This document shows, piece by piece, positions 1 to 7,166 of a stretch of DNA of 25,299 nucleotides. The notes under the pieces are model-generated. The model searched no databases. It saw nothing but the letters and a program-made list of their open reading frames with translations, and was not told the DNA's origin. Origin of the DNA: an uncultured Planctomycetaceae bacterium (GTDB lineage Bacteria > Planctomycetota > Planctomycetia > Pirellulales > UBA1268); assembly GCA_937926325.1 (NCBI GenBank), contig CALAZQ010000513.1, positions 1-25,299 on the forward strand, written 5' to 3'. Position numbers and translations under genes: made by a program. How positions within the stretch are numbered: position 1 is the stretch's first letter; the number at the start of each line of letters is the position of its first letter.

Positions 1-238
1 AGGGTCACAAACGTCAAACGTGCTGCCTGTCCGGTCGCTTCCGCTCCCGGCTTCCAGGCCGCATCACCGTTGAACTGCGAGGGGGTGCCCCTGCCCGCGA
101 GCGGGCTACGAAAGCGAGCGAAGCCGGGATGGCGAAGCGAAGCGCACGTGCAGTGAACGACGGCCAAGGATGGCCGGAGTGAACGTCCAGCGAGTGGGCA
201 GGGACACCCCGGAGCGGCTGACTACCGCCGCGTGCTCG
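1..238. other. Gene-free purine-rich stretch with long imperfect inverted repeat
   Basis: No coding frame here looks like a protein. The stretch holds an inverted repeat: positions 82-96 (GGGGTGCCCCTGCCC) pair with 196-210 (GGGCAGGGACACCCC) at 14 of 15 positions. Between the arms lie about 100 bases rich in GCGA and GAAG words. They include a 6-bp hairpin with an AGGA loop (161-176), an 8-bp palindrome GCACGTGC (144-151) and a small hairpin at 93-106 (GCCCG, loop CGAG, CGGGC). It lies just downstream of the minus-strand pseudouridine synthase gene. It could be a structured RNA, a small non-autonomous element or a read-through barrier. There is no T-tract, so it is not a classical terminator. 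Confidence 0.5.
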
Positions 239-964
239 TTATCGCACCCACCGCCAATCGCCCCACAGCGGTGACTCCGGCAATGGGCAAGCGACCGAGA
301 CCGGCTCGCCAGTGTCGGGGTCGTGGTAGCCAATCCTCAAAGCGTGCAAGGCCAACGGGCTTGCTGCCGAAGCGGCTTCTCTGTCGGCGTTGCCGTAGAG
401 CTGATCGCCGACGATCGGTAGGCCACGCGCCGCCGCCTGCAGGCGAAGCTGATGGGTGCGACCAGTCTGGGGCCGCAGCTCAAGCAGAAACCTACCACCA
501 GTGGCCGCGATGACGCGACCGTGGGTCACTGCTTCACGGCCCCCCGGCATATCAGCGGCAACGATTTCAGCCCGAGCTTCATCCGGAATCTTGCGGATGA
601 GATCCTGCCACTCAAACGTGTCGCTTTCAGCAAGCGGAGCAGCCACCATCGGTTCCACGACCGCCAGATACATCTTCTCAATCTGCCGCCGCTCGAACTG
701 TCGGGATAGCTGCCGGGCGGCGCGTGGGGTTGTCGCAAATAGCAGCACCCCCGAGACCGGACGATCGAGACGGTGCGGCACCCCGAGAAATCCTCCGGGG
801 TGCCGCCGACGGCCGGCCGCCAGATCCTTGGCAACCGCGGTGCCAAACAGTTGGCGGCGGATCAATGCCTCGACTGAGGCAAGGCCTTGCACCGCTTGCG
901 TCGGCAAGCCGGCTGGCTTCGCCAACGCGAGGACGCCGCTTTGATGCTGCAGGACCTCAAGCAT
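239..964 (-). CDS. RluA-family RNA pseudouridine synthase
   Basis: This enzyme converts specific uridines in rRNA or tRNA to pseudouridine. The 241-residue protein carries the RluA family signature PHRLDRPVSGVLLFAT, whose aspartate (D67 from this start) is the expected catalytic nucleophile. It also has the downstream family motif RPQTGRTHQLRLQ. There is no S4 RNA-binding domain at the N-terminus, so it resembles the short RluA/RluC-like catalytic-domain-only forms. The exact target base cannot be assigned. I chose the ATG at 964 because the protein then begins MLEVLQHQSGVLALAKPAGL, the usual RluA opening. A TTG at 985 in the same frame is an alternative that would add seven residues. The gene follows the M20 peptidase gene by about 24 bases on the same strand, so the two are probably co-transcribed. 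No clear ribosome-binding site precedes either start. Confidence 0.88.
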   Translation of the reverse strand: MLEVLQHQSGVLALAKPAGLPTQAVQGLASVEALIRRQLFGTAVAKDLAAGRRRHPGGFLGVPHRLDRPVSGVLLFATTPRAARQLSRQFERRQIEKMYLAVVEPMVAAPLAESDTFEWQDLIRKIPDEARAEIVAADMPGGREAVTHGRVIAATGGRFLLELRPQTGRTHQLRLQAAARGLPIVGDQLYGNADREAASAASPLALHALRIGYHDPDTGEPVSVACPLPESPLWGDWRWVR

Positions 965-988
965 CGTCTGCCACTGCAAGACCAACGG

Positions 989-2203
989 TCAGCCGCCCCG
1001 TACGAGCTGAACAAGAATGTCGGTGGCTCGCTCGACCTCGGCCAGGTCGATCCACTCATCCGCCGTGTGGGCCTGGGCAATTGAGCCGGGACCGAAGACG
1101 ACGCAGGGCAGACCAGCAGCAGCGTAAACGCAGGCGTTGGTGCCATAGCGGGCCGACAACTGGCGAGGTGTCATGCCGGTGGCGGCGGCTGCCCGCGTCA
1201 GCCGCTCAGCCGCCGCAGCAGCCGACCGGCCGGCCCCCGAGAGACCGCCGCTTTGCAAAAAAGGGGCTTCATGCACGATCGCGTCACCCGGGCAGGCGGC
1301 GGCGATGGTATCGATCACCTCCTGGCGGGCCCTTTGGGGATCTTCGCCGGGCAGCAGCCGGCGGTCGAGTTCAAGCACGACGGTATCGGGAACGAGATTG
1401 ACCCCGAGCCCACCATGAATCGTGCCCACACTCAGCGTGGGTGGGCCACAGGAATGGTCAGGTGAGCGGGTCAGCAACTCCGCTGCCAGCCGCTCAATCG
1501 CCAAGGCCATCCGTGCGGCGGGGTAGATCGCGTTGACTCCCTCCTCGGGCTGTGAACTGTGACAGGCCCGGCCCTGGGCAATGGCCCGCCACCGGACAGC
1601 ACCCTTGTGCTCGGTCACCAGGTCGAGGCTGGTGGGCTCCGCCACCACCGCCATCACTGGTCCACCGGCGGCGAGGTCTGGGGCAATCAGCTCAGCCGCT
1701 CGACCATCGCTCGGCTGCCGGGCCGACACATCCCCGAGCAGTCGCGCAACGGCCATCGCGCCGGAGAAGCCGAATTCTTCATTGACGCTTGCCACAAAGA
1801 TCACCGTTGCCCGGCGGTCACAGCTGATCAGCCGCTCGAGCGCAGCGACCATCGACGCCATGCCCCCCTTCACATCACAGGCCCCGCGGCCCGACAGCCG
1901 GCCGCCCTGAATCGTGGGGCTGAACGGCTCGATTGTCATGCCATCGACCGGCACGGTGTCTTGGTGAACATCCCAGAGCAGCACCGGAGCATCCGGAACG
2001 CTGGCAGGGAGCCGGGCCACCACGTTGTCGCGACCGGGGGCCACCGGCTGCCGCACCGCCTCGATGCCGCCGGCGGCCAGCCGCCGGAGCAGATAGTCGG
2101 TCACCTGGCCCTCAAGATACTCCGGGCCAGCCAGCGGCCGCCCCATCGGGTTGACGCTGGGCCGGCGGATCAGGTCAGCGAGGATGGCGGCGGCATCGGG
2201 CAT
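989..2203 (-). CDS. M20 family metallopeptidase / deacylase (ArgE/DapE/ACY1 type)
   Basis: A 404-residue zinc-dependent amidohydrolase of the M20 family, which removes acyl groups or cleaves terminal peptide bonds. The expected active-site set is visible: H80 and D82 in WDVHQDTVP, the bridging D110 in GRGACDVKGGMA, catalytic E142 and metal ligand E143 in SVNEEFGFSG, E189 in VAEPT and H379 in IAQAHTADEWI. The central dimerisation domain follows at about residues 195-310 (WRAIAQGRACHSSQPEEGVNAI). The family covers acetylornithine deacetylase, succinyl-diaminopimelate desuccinylase and related enzymes. The sequence does not let me choose between them, and the neighbouring genes give no biosynthetic context. 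It is divergent from the nuo operon with 242 bases between starts, and heads a two-gene unit with the pseudouridine synthase. Confidence 0.88.
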   Translation of the reverse strand: MPDAAAILADLIRRPSVNPMGRPLAGPEYLEGQVTDYLLRRLAAGGIEAVRQPVAPGRDNVVARLPASVPDAPVLLWDVHQDTVPVDGMTIEPFSPTIQGGRLSGRGACDVKGGMASMVAALERLISCDRRATVIFVASVNEEFGFSGAMAVARLLGDVSARQPSDGRAAELIAPDLAAGGPVMAVVAEPTSLDLVTEHKGAVRWRAIAQGRACHSSQPEEGVNAIYPAARMALAIERLAAELLTRSPDHSCGPPTLSVGTIHGGLGVNLVPDTVVLELDRRLLPGEDPQRARQEVIDTIAAACPGDAIVHEAPFLQSGGLSGAGRSAAAAAERLTRAAAATGMTPRQLSARYGTNACVYAAAGLPCVVFGPGSIAQAHTADEWIDLAEVERATDILVQLVRGG

Positions 2204-2293
2204 CCCGTCACGGTAGCAGTTCGCGGCTGCCGTCGAAAAAAAGTGGTGGCAGAAAAAGCCCGGGAGGTTCTCGTCGGGCCGGCCCGCAGACGG

Positions 2294-2299
2294 TATAAC
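2294..2299 (+). promoter_or_regulatory. Candidate -10 element upstream of nuo operon
   Basis: TATAAC sits in a G+C-rich surround about 150 bases before nuoA, where a -10 box for the operon could be. No convincing -35 hexamer lies 16-18 bases upstream. Read on the other strand the same bases give TATACC, which could serve the divergent M20 gene. This rests on sequence resemblance only. Confidence 0.25.
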
Positions 2300-2315
2300 T
2301 GGGCTGGTGGAGAAG

Positions 2316-2336
2316 CGGTGCTGGCCACCGTTTTTT
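2316..2336 (+). terminator. Terminator-like hairpin with T6 tract in nuo leader
   Basis: CGGTG (2316-2320) pairs with CACCG (2326-2330) around a 5-base loop, and six T residues follow directly. This has the form of a short intrinsic terminator in the plus direction. Because it lies downstream of the candidate -10 box and before nuoA, it could act as an attenuator or shield the operon from upstream transcription. The stem is only 5 bp, so it may be weak. Confidence 0.4.
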
Positions 2337-2343
2337 CGCGACC

Positions 2344-2369
2344 GACTTCGTGCTTTTTTTCACGAAGTC
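2344..2369. repeat. Perfect 9-bp inverted repeat in nuo leader
   Basis: GACTTCGTG (2344-2352) and CACGAAGTC (2361-2369) are exact reverse complements separated by CTTTTTTT. A T-rich tail (TTGTTTTGT) follows on the plus strand. It could be an RNA hairpin in the operon leader or an operator for a dimeric regulator; the sequence does not decide between these. Confidence 0.6.
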
Positions 2370-2385
2370 TTGTTTTGTAGCTGGT

Positions 2386-2410
2386 TTTGCCAGTTTTTGG
2401 CTCTGGCAAA
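2386..2410. repeat. Perfect 8-bp inverted repeat just before nuoA
   Basis: TTTGCCAG (2386-2393) and CTGGCAAA (2403-2410) are exact reverse complements around a 9-base loop TTTTTGGCT. It ends 35 bases before the nuoA start and forms a series with the stems at 2316-2330 and 2344-2369. In an mRNA it would be a stable hairpin near the translation start. Confidence 0.55.
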
Positions 2411-2445
2411 TCAGCTGCGGCACGCCGCGAGAATCCGTTGCAATT

Positions 2446-2841
2446 ATGGATGCCATTCTGCCAGTCCTGCTGTTCGTGGTCATCGCAGCGGCTGTCTCGG
2501 TCGGCCTGATCGTCTTGCCGCTGCTGGTGGCCCCACGCAGGCGGGGGGCGGTCAAGGAGATGCCCTACGAAAGCGGCATGGATCCGATCCACGACACCCG
2601 GCGACGGTTCGATGTCCGGTTTCACCTGGTCGCGATCACCTTTCTGGTGTTCGATGTTGAACTGCTCTTCCTCTATCCGTGGGCGGTTGCCAGCCGATCG
2701 GCGGCAGGGATTGATGCGGCCGTGGCCGACGGGGCAATCGCCAGCCGCGAGCTGGCCTTTTTTGGCGGCCTCACCTTCATCCTTTTGGTTGTTGTCGGAT
2801 TTGCCTACGACTGGCGGAAAGGAGTGTTTCGATGGCGGTAA
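2446..2841 (+). CDS. nuoA: NADH-quinone oxidoreductase subunit A
   Basis: A membrane subunit of respiratory complex I (homologue of mitochondrial ND3) that lies near the quinone-site end of the membrane arm. The 131-residue product has three membrane segments, at about residues 3-28, 59-85 and 105-122. The family signatures YESGMDP and FDVELLFLYPWAV are present; the latter carries the conserved acidic pair on the second helix. I chose the ATG at 2446, which begins MDAILPVLLFVV directly before the first helix. An in-frame GTG at 2350 would add 32 residues and overlap the leader hairpins, so it is unlikely. It is the first gene of the nuo operon and overlaps nuoB by 10 bases. Confidence 0.95.
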   Translation: MDAILPVLLFVVIAAAVSVGLIVLPLLVAPRRRGAVKEMPYESGMDPIHDTRRRFDVRFHLVAITFLVFDVELLFLYPWAVASRSAAGIDAAVADGAIASRELAFFGGLTFILLVVVGFAYDWRKGVFRWR

Positions 2842-3473
2842 CAGAATCTTTGGCTTCCCCGGGAACGCCGCAATTGGAACTGCCTGAGAATGTCGTCGTC
2901 AGCCGGCTCGACGAACTCGCCAGCTGGTGCCGCAAGAACAGCCTCTGGCCGATGCCGTTCGCGACCGCCTGCTGCGGCATTGAGCTGATGGCGACCGGTG
3001 CTGCGAAGCATGACCTCGCCCGGTTCGGGGCCGAGGTCTTTCGCTTCAGTCCCCGGCAGTGCGATCTGATGATCGTCGCCGGCCGGGTGGTGATGAAAAT
3101 GCTGCCGGTGCTTCAGCGGATCTGGCAGCAGATGCACGAACCGAAGTGGTGTATCTCGATGGGCGCATGTGCCAGCACCGGCGGCGTCTTCGACACCTAC
3201 GCAGTGGTCCAGGGCATCGACCGGTTCATCCCGGTCGATATGTATGTGCCCGGTTGCCCACCGCGGCCGGAGCAGCTGATCCAGGCGATCATCGACCTGC
3301 AGGACAAGATCCAGCGGGAGGGGACGATCACCGGCCGTGAGTTCAACACCCGCCAGCGACAGGATCGCAAGCGGGCGTTGGTCGAAAGCCCGCTGCCCCT
3401 CACCCTCGACGCCTCCCGCAACCCGAACATTCAGCGGCAACTCTCTGGTTCGGTGACGACTGCCCGACCGTAA
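2832..3473 (+). CDS. nuoB: NADH-quinone oxidoreductase subunit B
   Basis: A 213-residue peripheral-arm subunit (PSST homologue) that holds cluster N2, the last Fe-S centre, which passes electrons to quinone. The N2 ligands are visible as the tandem pair C47-C48 in ATACCGIE, C113 in MGACASTGG and C142 in VPGCPPRPE. The start at 2832 lies inside the end of nuoA and is preceded by AAAGGAG, so translation is probably coupled. The last 40 or so residues, after IQREG, form a polar basic tail of low conservation. Confidence 0.97.
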   Translation: MAVTESLASPGTPQLELPENVVVSRLDELASWCRKNSLWPMPFATACCGIELMATGAAKHDLARFGAEVFRFSPRQCDLMIVAGRVVMKMLPVLQRIWQQMHEPKWCISMGACASTGGVFDTYAVVQGIDRFIPVDMYVPGCPPRPEQLIQAIIDLQDKIQREGTITGREFNTRQRQDRKRALVESPLPLTLDASRNPNIQRQLSGSVTTARP

Positions 3474-3503
3474 CCCCCGCCCACCTCTCCCGCCCCTGCC
3501 ACC
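3474..3503 (+). promoter_or_regulatory. Cytosine-rich leader without Shine-Dalgarno before nuoC
   Basis: This 30-base spacer has only 5 purines by hand count and no GGAG-like site. It contains CCACCTC and ends GCCACC-ATG. It is one of six similar leaders in this operon. Confidence 0.6.
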
Positions 3504-4031
3504 ATGAACCCGTCCTCCGACGCCCCCAGCGACTCGGTTCCGACCTGCCCGCATCTTGCAGCGGTCCAACAGGCCTGCGGCCCGCTTGAATCATCGGTCT
3601 TTCGCGGCCAGCAGCGGGTGGTGGTGCCGGCGGAGCAGTCGTTCGCCGCCCTTTCCTTGCTGAAAGACCGCGGCTTCGACCTGCTCGTCGATGTCAGCTG
3701 CGTCGATTACCTCGAGTACCGCGGCGCGAAACACCGGTACGGGCTGGTCTATCTGCTGGCCAACACCAGCAGCAATGACCGGCTGACTGTCCGGGTGTTC
3801 GTGGACGACCCCGAGCCGACCGTGGCCAGCGTGGTGCCGCTCTGGGAAGCGGCCAACTGGCTCGAGCGGGAGGTCTGGGACCTGTTCGGCATCCGCTTCA
3901 CCGGCCATCCCGACCTGCGACGGCTGGTGATGCCCGAAGAGTTCACGGCCCACCCGCTCCGCAAGGACTATCCCCTGCAAGGTCGGGGGGAACGCCACAA
4001 CTTTCCCGTCATCACCCGCGACCACAGCTGA
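3504..4031 (+). CDS. nuoC: NADH-quinone oxidoreductase subunit C
   Basis: The 30-kDa peripheral-arm subunit, which packs against NuoD and holds no cofactor. At 175 residues it is a stand-alone NuoC, not fused to NuoD as in E. coli. The family signature is clear near the C-terminus: NWLEREVWDLFGIRFTGHPDLRRL followed by HPLRKDYPLQGRGER (the first is given here only as its residue run, about 118-141). The start at 3504 fits the N-terminal length of the family and follows a C-rich spacer without a Shine-Dalgarno site. Confidence 0.95.
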   Translation: MNPSSDAPSDSVPTCPHLAAVQQACGPLESSVFRGQQRVVVPAEQSFAALSLLKDRGFDLLVDVSCVDYLEYRGAKHRYGLVYLLANTSSNDRLTVRVFVDDPEPTVASVVPLWEAANWLEREVWDLFGIRFTGHPDLRRLVMPEEFTAHPLRKDYPLQGRGERHNFPVITRDHS

Positions 4032-4064
4032 CGCCCGCCCCACGCCCCCACTCACGGCCCCACC
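4032..4064 (+). promoter_or_regulatory. Cytosine-rich leader without Shine-Dalgarno before nuoD
   Basis: A 33-base spacer with 9 purines and a single T by hand count. There is no purine-rich ribosome-binding site. It ends CCCCACC-ATG, the same ending seen before the start chosen for the cytochrome gene at 21004. Confidence 0.6.
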
Positions 4065-5288
4065 ATGTCGATCGCACCCGCCGAATTCGAAGCCCCATCA
4101 GAGCGACGCAGCGAAGACTACCTCTGGACGCTCAACTTCGGGCCGCAGCATCCGGCTACCCACACCACCCTGCGGCTGGTGCTCAAGCTCGAAGGTGAAC
4201 GGGTGGTCGATGCCATGCCCGAGATGGGCTATCTGCACTCTGGGTTTGAAAAGATCGGTGAACACCTCACGTTCAATCAGTACGTGACGGTCACCGACCG
4301 GATGAACTACATCTCGCCGATGGCCAACAACGTGGCCTGGCACCATGCGGTTGAGAAGCTGTTGGGCATCGAACTGACGCCTCGCTGCAGCTACATCCGC
4401 ACGATTATCGCGGAACTGGCCCGGATCAGCGACCACCTGCTGTGCAACGGCGCCGTCGGCCTCGACACCGGGGCCTTCACCTTCTTCCTCTACGCCTTCT
4501 ATCAGCGAGAGGTGATCTACGACATCTTCGAGACCCTCTGCGGGGCCCGGTTCACCAACAGCTACACCCGGGTGGGTGGCGTCTCGCAGGACATCACCCC
4601 GCTGGTGATTGAGAAGATTCGCAGCTTTCTCAAGACCTTCCCCAAGACGCTCGACGACATGGAGCGGCTGCTCAACCGCAACCGGATCTTTGTCGATCGC
4701 ACCAAGGGGGTGGGCCTGCTGACCAAGGCTGAGGCGATCAACCGCGGTGCCACCGGACCGGTGGCCCGGGCCAGTGGTGTCACTCGCGACCTCCGCCGTG
4801 ACGAGCCCTACCTGGCCTACGCCGATCTCGACTTCCATGTCTGCTGTGCTGCCGCCGGCGACTGCTATGCCCGCTATCTGGTGCGGATGCAGGAGATGCG
4901 AGAGAGCCTGAAGATTGTCGCCCAGGCACTCGAAAATCTGCCGGCAGGCCCGGTCAACGTCGGCATCGACCAGCGGACAGCCCTGCCAAACAAAAAGCAG
5001 GTCTACTCAACGATCGAGGGGACGATTTCGCACTTCGAGCTGTCGATGAGCAACCGTGGCTTCGAGGTGCCTTGCGAAGAGAGCTATGCCGCCATCGAGG
5101 CGCCCAACGGCGAGCTCGGCTTTTATATCGTTGGCGACGGTGAGGATGCCGCCTACCGGGCCCGCTGCCGACCGCCCTCGGTGCTGCACTTCGCCCTGTT
5201 CCCCCATCTGATCCGCGGCCACACGCTCTCTGACGTGGTGGCCGTGCTGGGCAGCCTCAACATCATTGCCGCGGAGCTCGACCGATGA
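4065..5288 (+). CDS. nuoD: NADH-quinone oxidoreductase subunit D
   Basis: The 49-kDa peripheral-arm subunit, which with NuoB forms the quinone-reduction chamber. It is 407 residues, the normal length for an unfused NuoD. The opening motif FGPQHPATHTTLRL carries H33, equivalent to the quinone-contacting histidine (Thermus Nqo4 H38), and TDRMNYIS supplies Y82, equivalent to its Y87. Other family landmarks are GYLHSGFEKIGEH, DRTKGVG and a C-terminus ending in AELDR. It overlaps nuoE by 4 bases. Confidence 0.97.
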   Translation: MSIAPAEFEAPSERRSEDYLWTLNFGPQHPATHTTLRLVLKLEGERVVDAMPEMGYLHSGFEKIGEHLTFNQYVTVTDRMNYISPMANNVAWHHAVEKLLGIELTPRCSYIRTIIAELARISDHLLCNGAVGLDTGAFTFFLYAFYQREVIYDIFETLCGARFTNSYTRVGGVSQDITPLVIEKIRSFLKTFPKTLDDMERLLNRNRIFVDRTKGVGLLTKAEAINRGATGPVARASGVTRDLRRDEPYLAYADLDFHVCCAAAGDCYARYLVRMQEMRESLKIVAQALENLPAGPVNVGIDQRTALPNKKQVYSTIEGTISHFELSMSNRGFEVPCEESYAAIEAPNGELGFYIVGDGEDAAYRARCRPPSVLHFALFPHLIRGHTLSDVVAVLGSLNIIAAELDR

Positions 5289-5782
5289 TCGCACAGCGGA
5301 AGGTTCTCACCGACGAGATGGTCGCCCAGATCGAGGCTCTCGCTCCTCGCTACCCGACCAAGCAGGCACTGACCCTGCCGGCACTCCACATCGTCCATGA
5401 CGAACTGCGGCACGTCCCGCTCGATGCGGTGGTTGAGATCGCCCAGCTGCTCGATCTCGCCCCGGCCGAAGTGCAGGACACCCTCACCTTTTACCAGTTC
5501 TTTCATCAGGAAAAGCCGCACGGCAAGGTGCGGGCCTTTGTCTGCCGGTCAATCTCCTGCGCCCTCCGCGGGGGCGAACAGGTGCTCGACCATCTCTGCA
5601 GCCAGGCTGGCATCAAGCCGGGCGAGACCACCCCCGACGGCAGCCTGACCGTTGAGCCGGCTGAGTGCCTGGGGGCCTGTGACTTTGCCCCCTGCATGCT
5701 GGCCGGTGACGACCTGCACAAGGACCTCACTCCCGAGAAGGCCGATCAATTCCTCAACACCGTTCGCGGAGGTGCATCATGA
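5285..5782 (+). CDS. nuoE: NADH-quinone oxidoreductase subunit E
   Basis: The 24-kDa subunit of the NADH-oxidising module, 165 residues, with a helical N-terminal part and a thioredoxin-like [2Fe-2S] domain holding cluster N1a. The four ligands are C87 and C92 (FVCRSISC) and C128 and C132 (AECLGACDFAPC). The preceding motif LTFYQFF is also typical. The start overlaps the nuoD stop as ATGA, with GGAG at 5273-5276 placed 8 bases upstream. It overlaps nuoF by 4 bases in the same way. Confidence 0.96.
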   Translation: MIAQRKVLTDEMVAQIEALAPRYPTKQALTLPALHIVHDELRHVPLDAVVEIAQLLDLAPAEVQDTLTFYQFFHQEKPHGKVRAFVCRSISCALRGGEQVLDHLCSQAGIKPGETTPDGSLTVEPAECLGACDFAPCMLAGDDLHKDLTPEKADQFLNTVRGGAS

Positions 5783-7143
5783 GTGACTCCCAGAGCTTCC
5801 AGCCGGTTCTGCTCGAGGCGGTGGGCGTGGAGAACGGCCATTCGCTCGAGAGCTATCGCTCGCGGGGCGGTTATGCCCCACTGGAAAAACTGCTCGCCGA
5901 GAAGCAGCCGCCAGAAGTGGTCGAGATGGTCAAAAGCTCGGGCCTCCGCGGCCGCGGCGGGGCCGGCTTCATGACCGGGCTCAAGTGGACCTTCCTGCCG
6001 AAGGACCATCCCGGGCCGATCTATCTCTGTGTGAACGCCGACGAGAGCGAGCCGGGCACCTTCAACAACCGCATCCTGATGGAGGATGACCCGCACCAGA
6101 TTCTGGAAGGCACGATCATCTCGGCCTACGCGACTCGGGCGAGCACCGCCTACATCTACCTGCGGTACGAGTACCCACAGAGCTGGAACTCGCTGCAGGC
6201 GGCGATCGACGAGGCCTATGCCGCCGGCTACCTCGGCCAGAACATCAAGGGCAGCGGCTTCTCGCTCGACATCTACCTGCATCGCGGGGCTGCCGCCTAC
6301 ATCTGCGGCGAAGAGACCGGGCTGATCGAGAGCCTCGAGGGCAAGCGGGCCTGGCCCCGCATCAAGCCCCCCTTCCCTGCGATCGAAGGTGCCTTTCGCA
6401 AGCCGACGGTCGTCAACAACATTGAAACCATGGCCTGCGTGGCCCAGATCGCCCGTCGCGGGGTCGACTGGTTCCGCTCGATCGGCGTGCCGGCCGACCC
6501 GAACAACCCCCGCGACCCGGGCAGCTACGGCCCCAAGCTCTACTGCCTGTCGGGCCATGTTGAGAAGCCCGGCTGCTATGAGGCTCCGCTGGGGATTACG
6601 GCCCGGGAGCTGATCGACCGGTTTGGCGGCGGGGTCTGGAAGGGCCGCCGGGCCAAGGCGGTGATTCCTGGTGGCATTTCGATGGGGCTGCTCAGCGAGG
6701 CGGAGCTCGACACCCCGCTCGACTTTGCCGGCCCGGGCAAGGCTGGCTGTCTTGGTCTGGGCACCGCAGCGGTGGTCGTCATCGACGAGACCGTCAGCAT
6801 CGTCGACTTTCTACATAATTCGTGCCGGTTCTTCGCTCACGAGTCCTGCGGCCAGTGCACGCCCTGCCGCGAGGGCACCAGCTGGTCATTGCGAATGCTC
6901 GAACGGATCCGGGCCGGCAAGGGCCGGCTGAAAGATCTGGAGTTACTCGCCGAAATCGGCAGCACCATGGGCATGATGCCCGGCTCGACCATCTGCGGCC
7001 TGGCCGACGGTGCCGCCTGGCCGATCAAGAATGCCATCGCCAAGTTCCGCGATGAGTTCGAGGAATACATCAAGCAGTCCAACCCGACCGGCTATATGGA
7101 GACCGACCCGGTTCCCGCCCTGCCGATCCTTTCCGCCCACTGA
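5779..7143 (+). CDS. nuoF: NADH-quinone oxidoreductase subunit F (NADH- and FMN-binding)
   Basis: The 51-kDa catalytic subunit that binds NADH and FMN and carries cluster N3. The 454-residue protein contains the FMN/NADH-binding glycine-rich segment GLRGRGGAGFMTGLKW, the ESEPGTFNNR segment and IYLRYEYP. The N3 ligands are C357, C360 and C363 (ESCGQCTPCREG) and C406 (STICGL). Translation is probably coupled to nuoE: the start overlaps its stop by 4 bases, and GGAGG at 5768-5772 lies 6 bases upstream. Confidence 0.97.
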   Translation: MSDSQSFQPVLLEAVGVENGHSLESYRSRGGYAPLEKLLAEKQPPEVVEMVKSSGLRGRGGAGFMTGLKWTFLPKDHPGPIYLCVNADESEPGTFNNRILMEDDPHQILEGTIISAYATRASTAYIYLRYEYPQSWNSLQAAIDEAYAAGYLGQNIKGSGFSLDIYLHRGAAAYICGEETGLIESLEGKRAWPRIKPPFPAIEGAFRKPTVVNNIETMACVAQIARRGVDWFRSIGVPADPNNPRDPGSYGPKLYCLSGHVEKPGCYEAPLGITARELIDRFGGGVWKGRRAKAVIPGGISMGLLSEAELDTPLDFAGPGKAGCLGLGTAAVVVIDETVSIVDFLHNSCRFFAHESCGQCTPCREGTSWSLRMLERIRAGKGRLKDLELLAEIGSTMGMMPGSTICGLADGAAWPIKNAIAKFRDEFEEYIKQSNPTGYMETDPVPALPILSAH

Positions 7144-7166
7144 CCCCACAGCTTTCCCGCCCGCCC
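7144..7166 (+). promoter_or_regulatory. Cytosine-rich leader without Shine-Dalgarno before nuoG
   Basis: A 23-base spacer with 5 purines by hand count, ending CCCGCCCGCCC-ATG. No GGAG-like site is present in it or in the last codons of nuoF. Confidence 0.55.

Noticed and set aside
82..210. CRISPR array or insertion sequence at the left edge
   Set aside because: There are no regularly spaced identical repeats and no transposase frame; only one inverted-repeat pair is present.
1559..2380. 273-codon plus-strand open frame opposite the M20 peptidase gene
   Set aside because: It is antisense to a clearly conserved metallopeptidase and its translation resembles no family. Long antisense open frames are expected in G+C-rich DNA with strong third-position bias.
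2350..2445. Upstream GTG start for nuoA, adding 32 residues
   Set aside because: The extra part overlaps two perfect inverted repeats and is unlike NuoA N-termini. The ATG at 2446 starts directly at the first helix.
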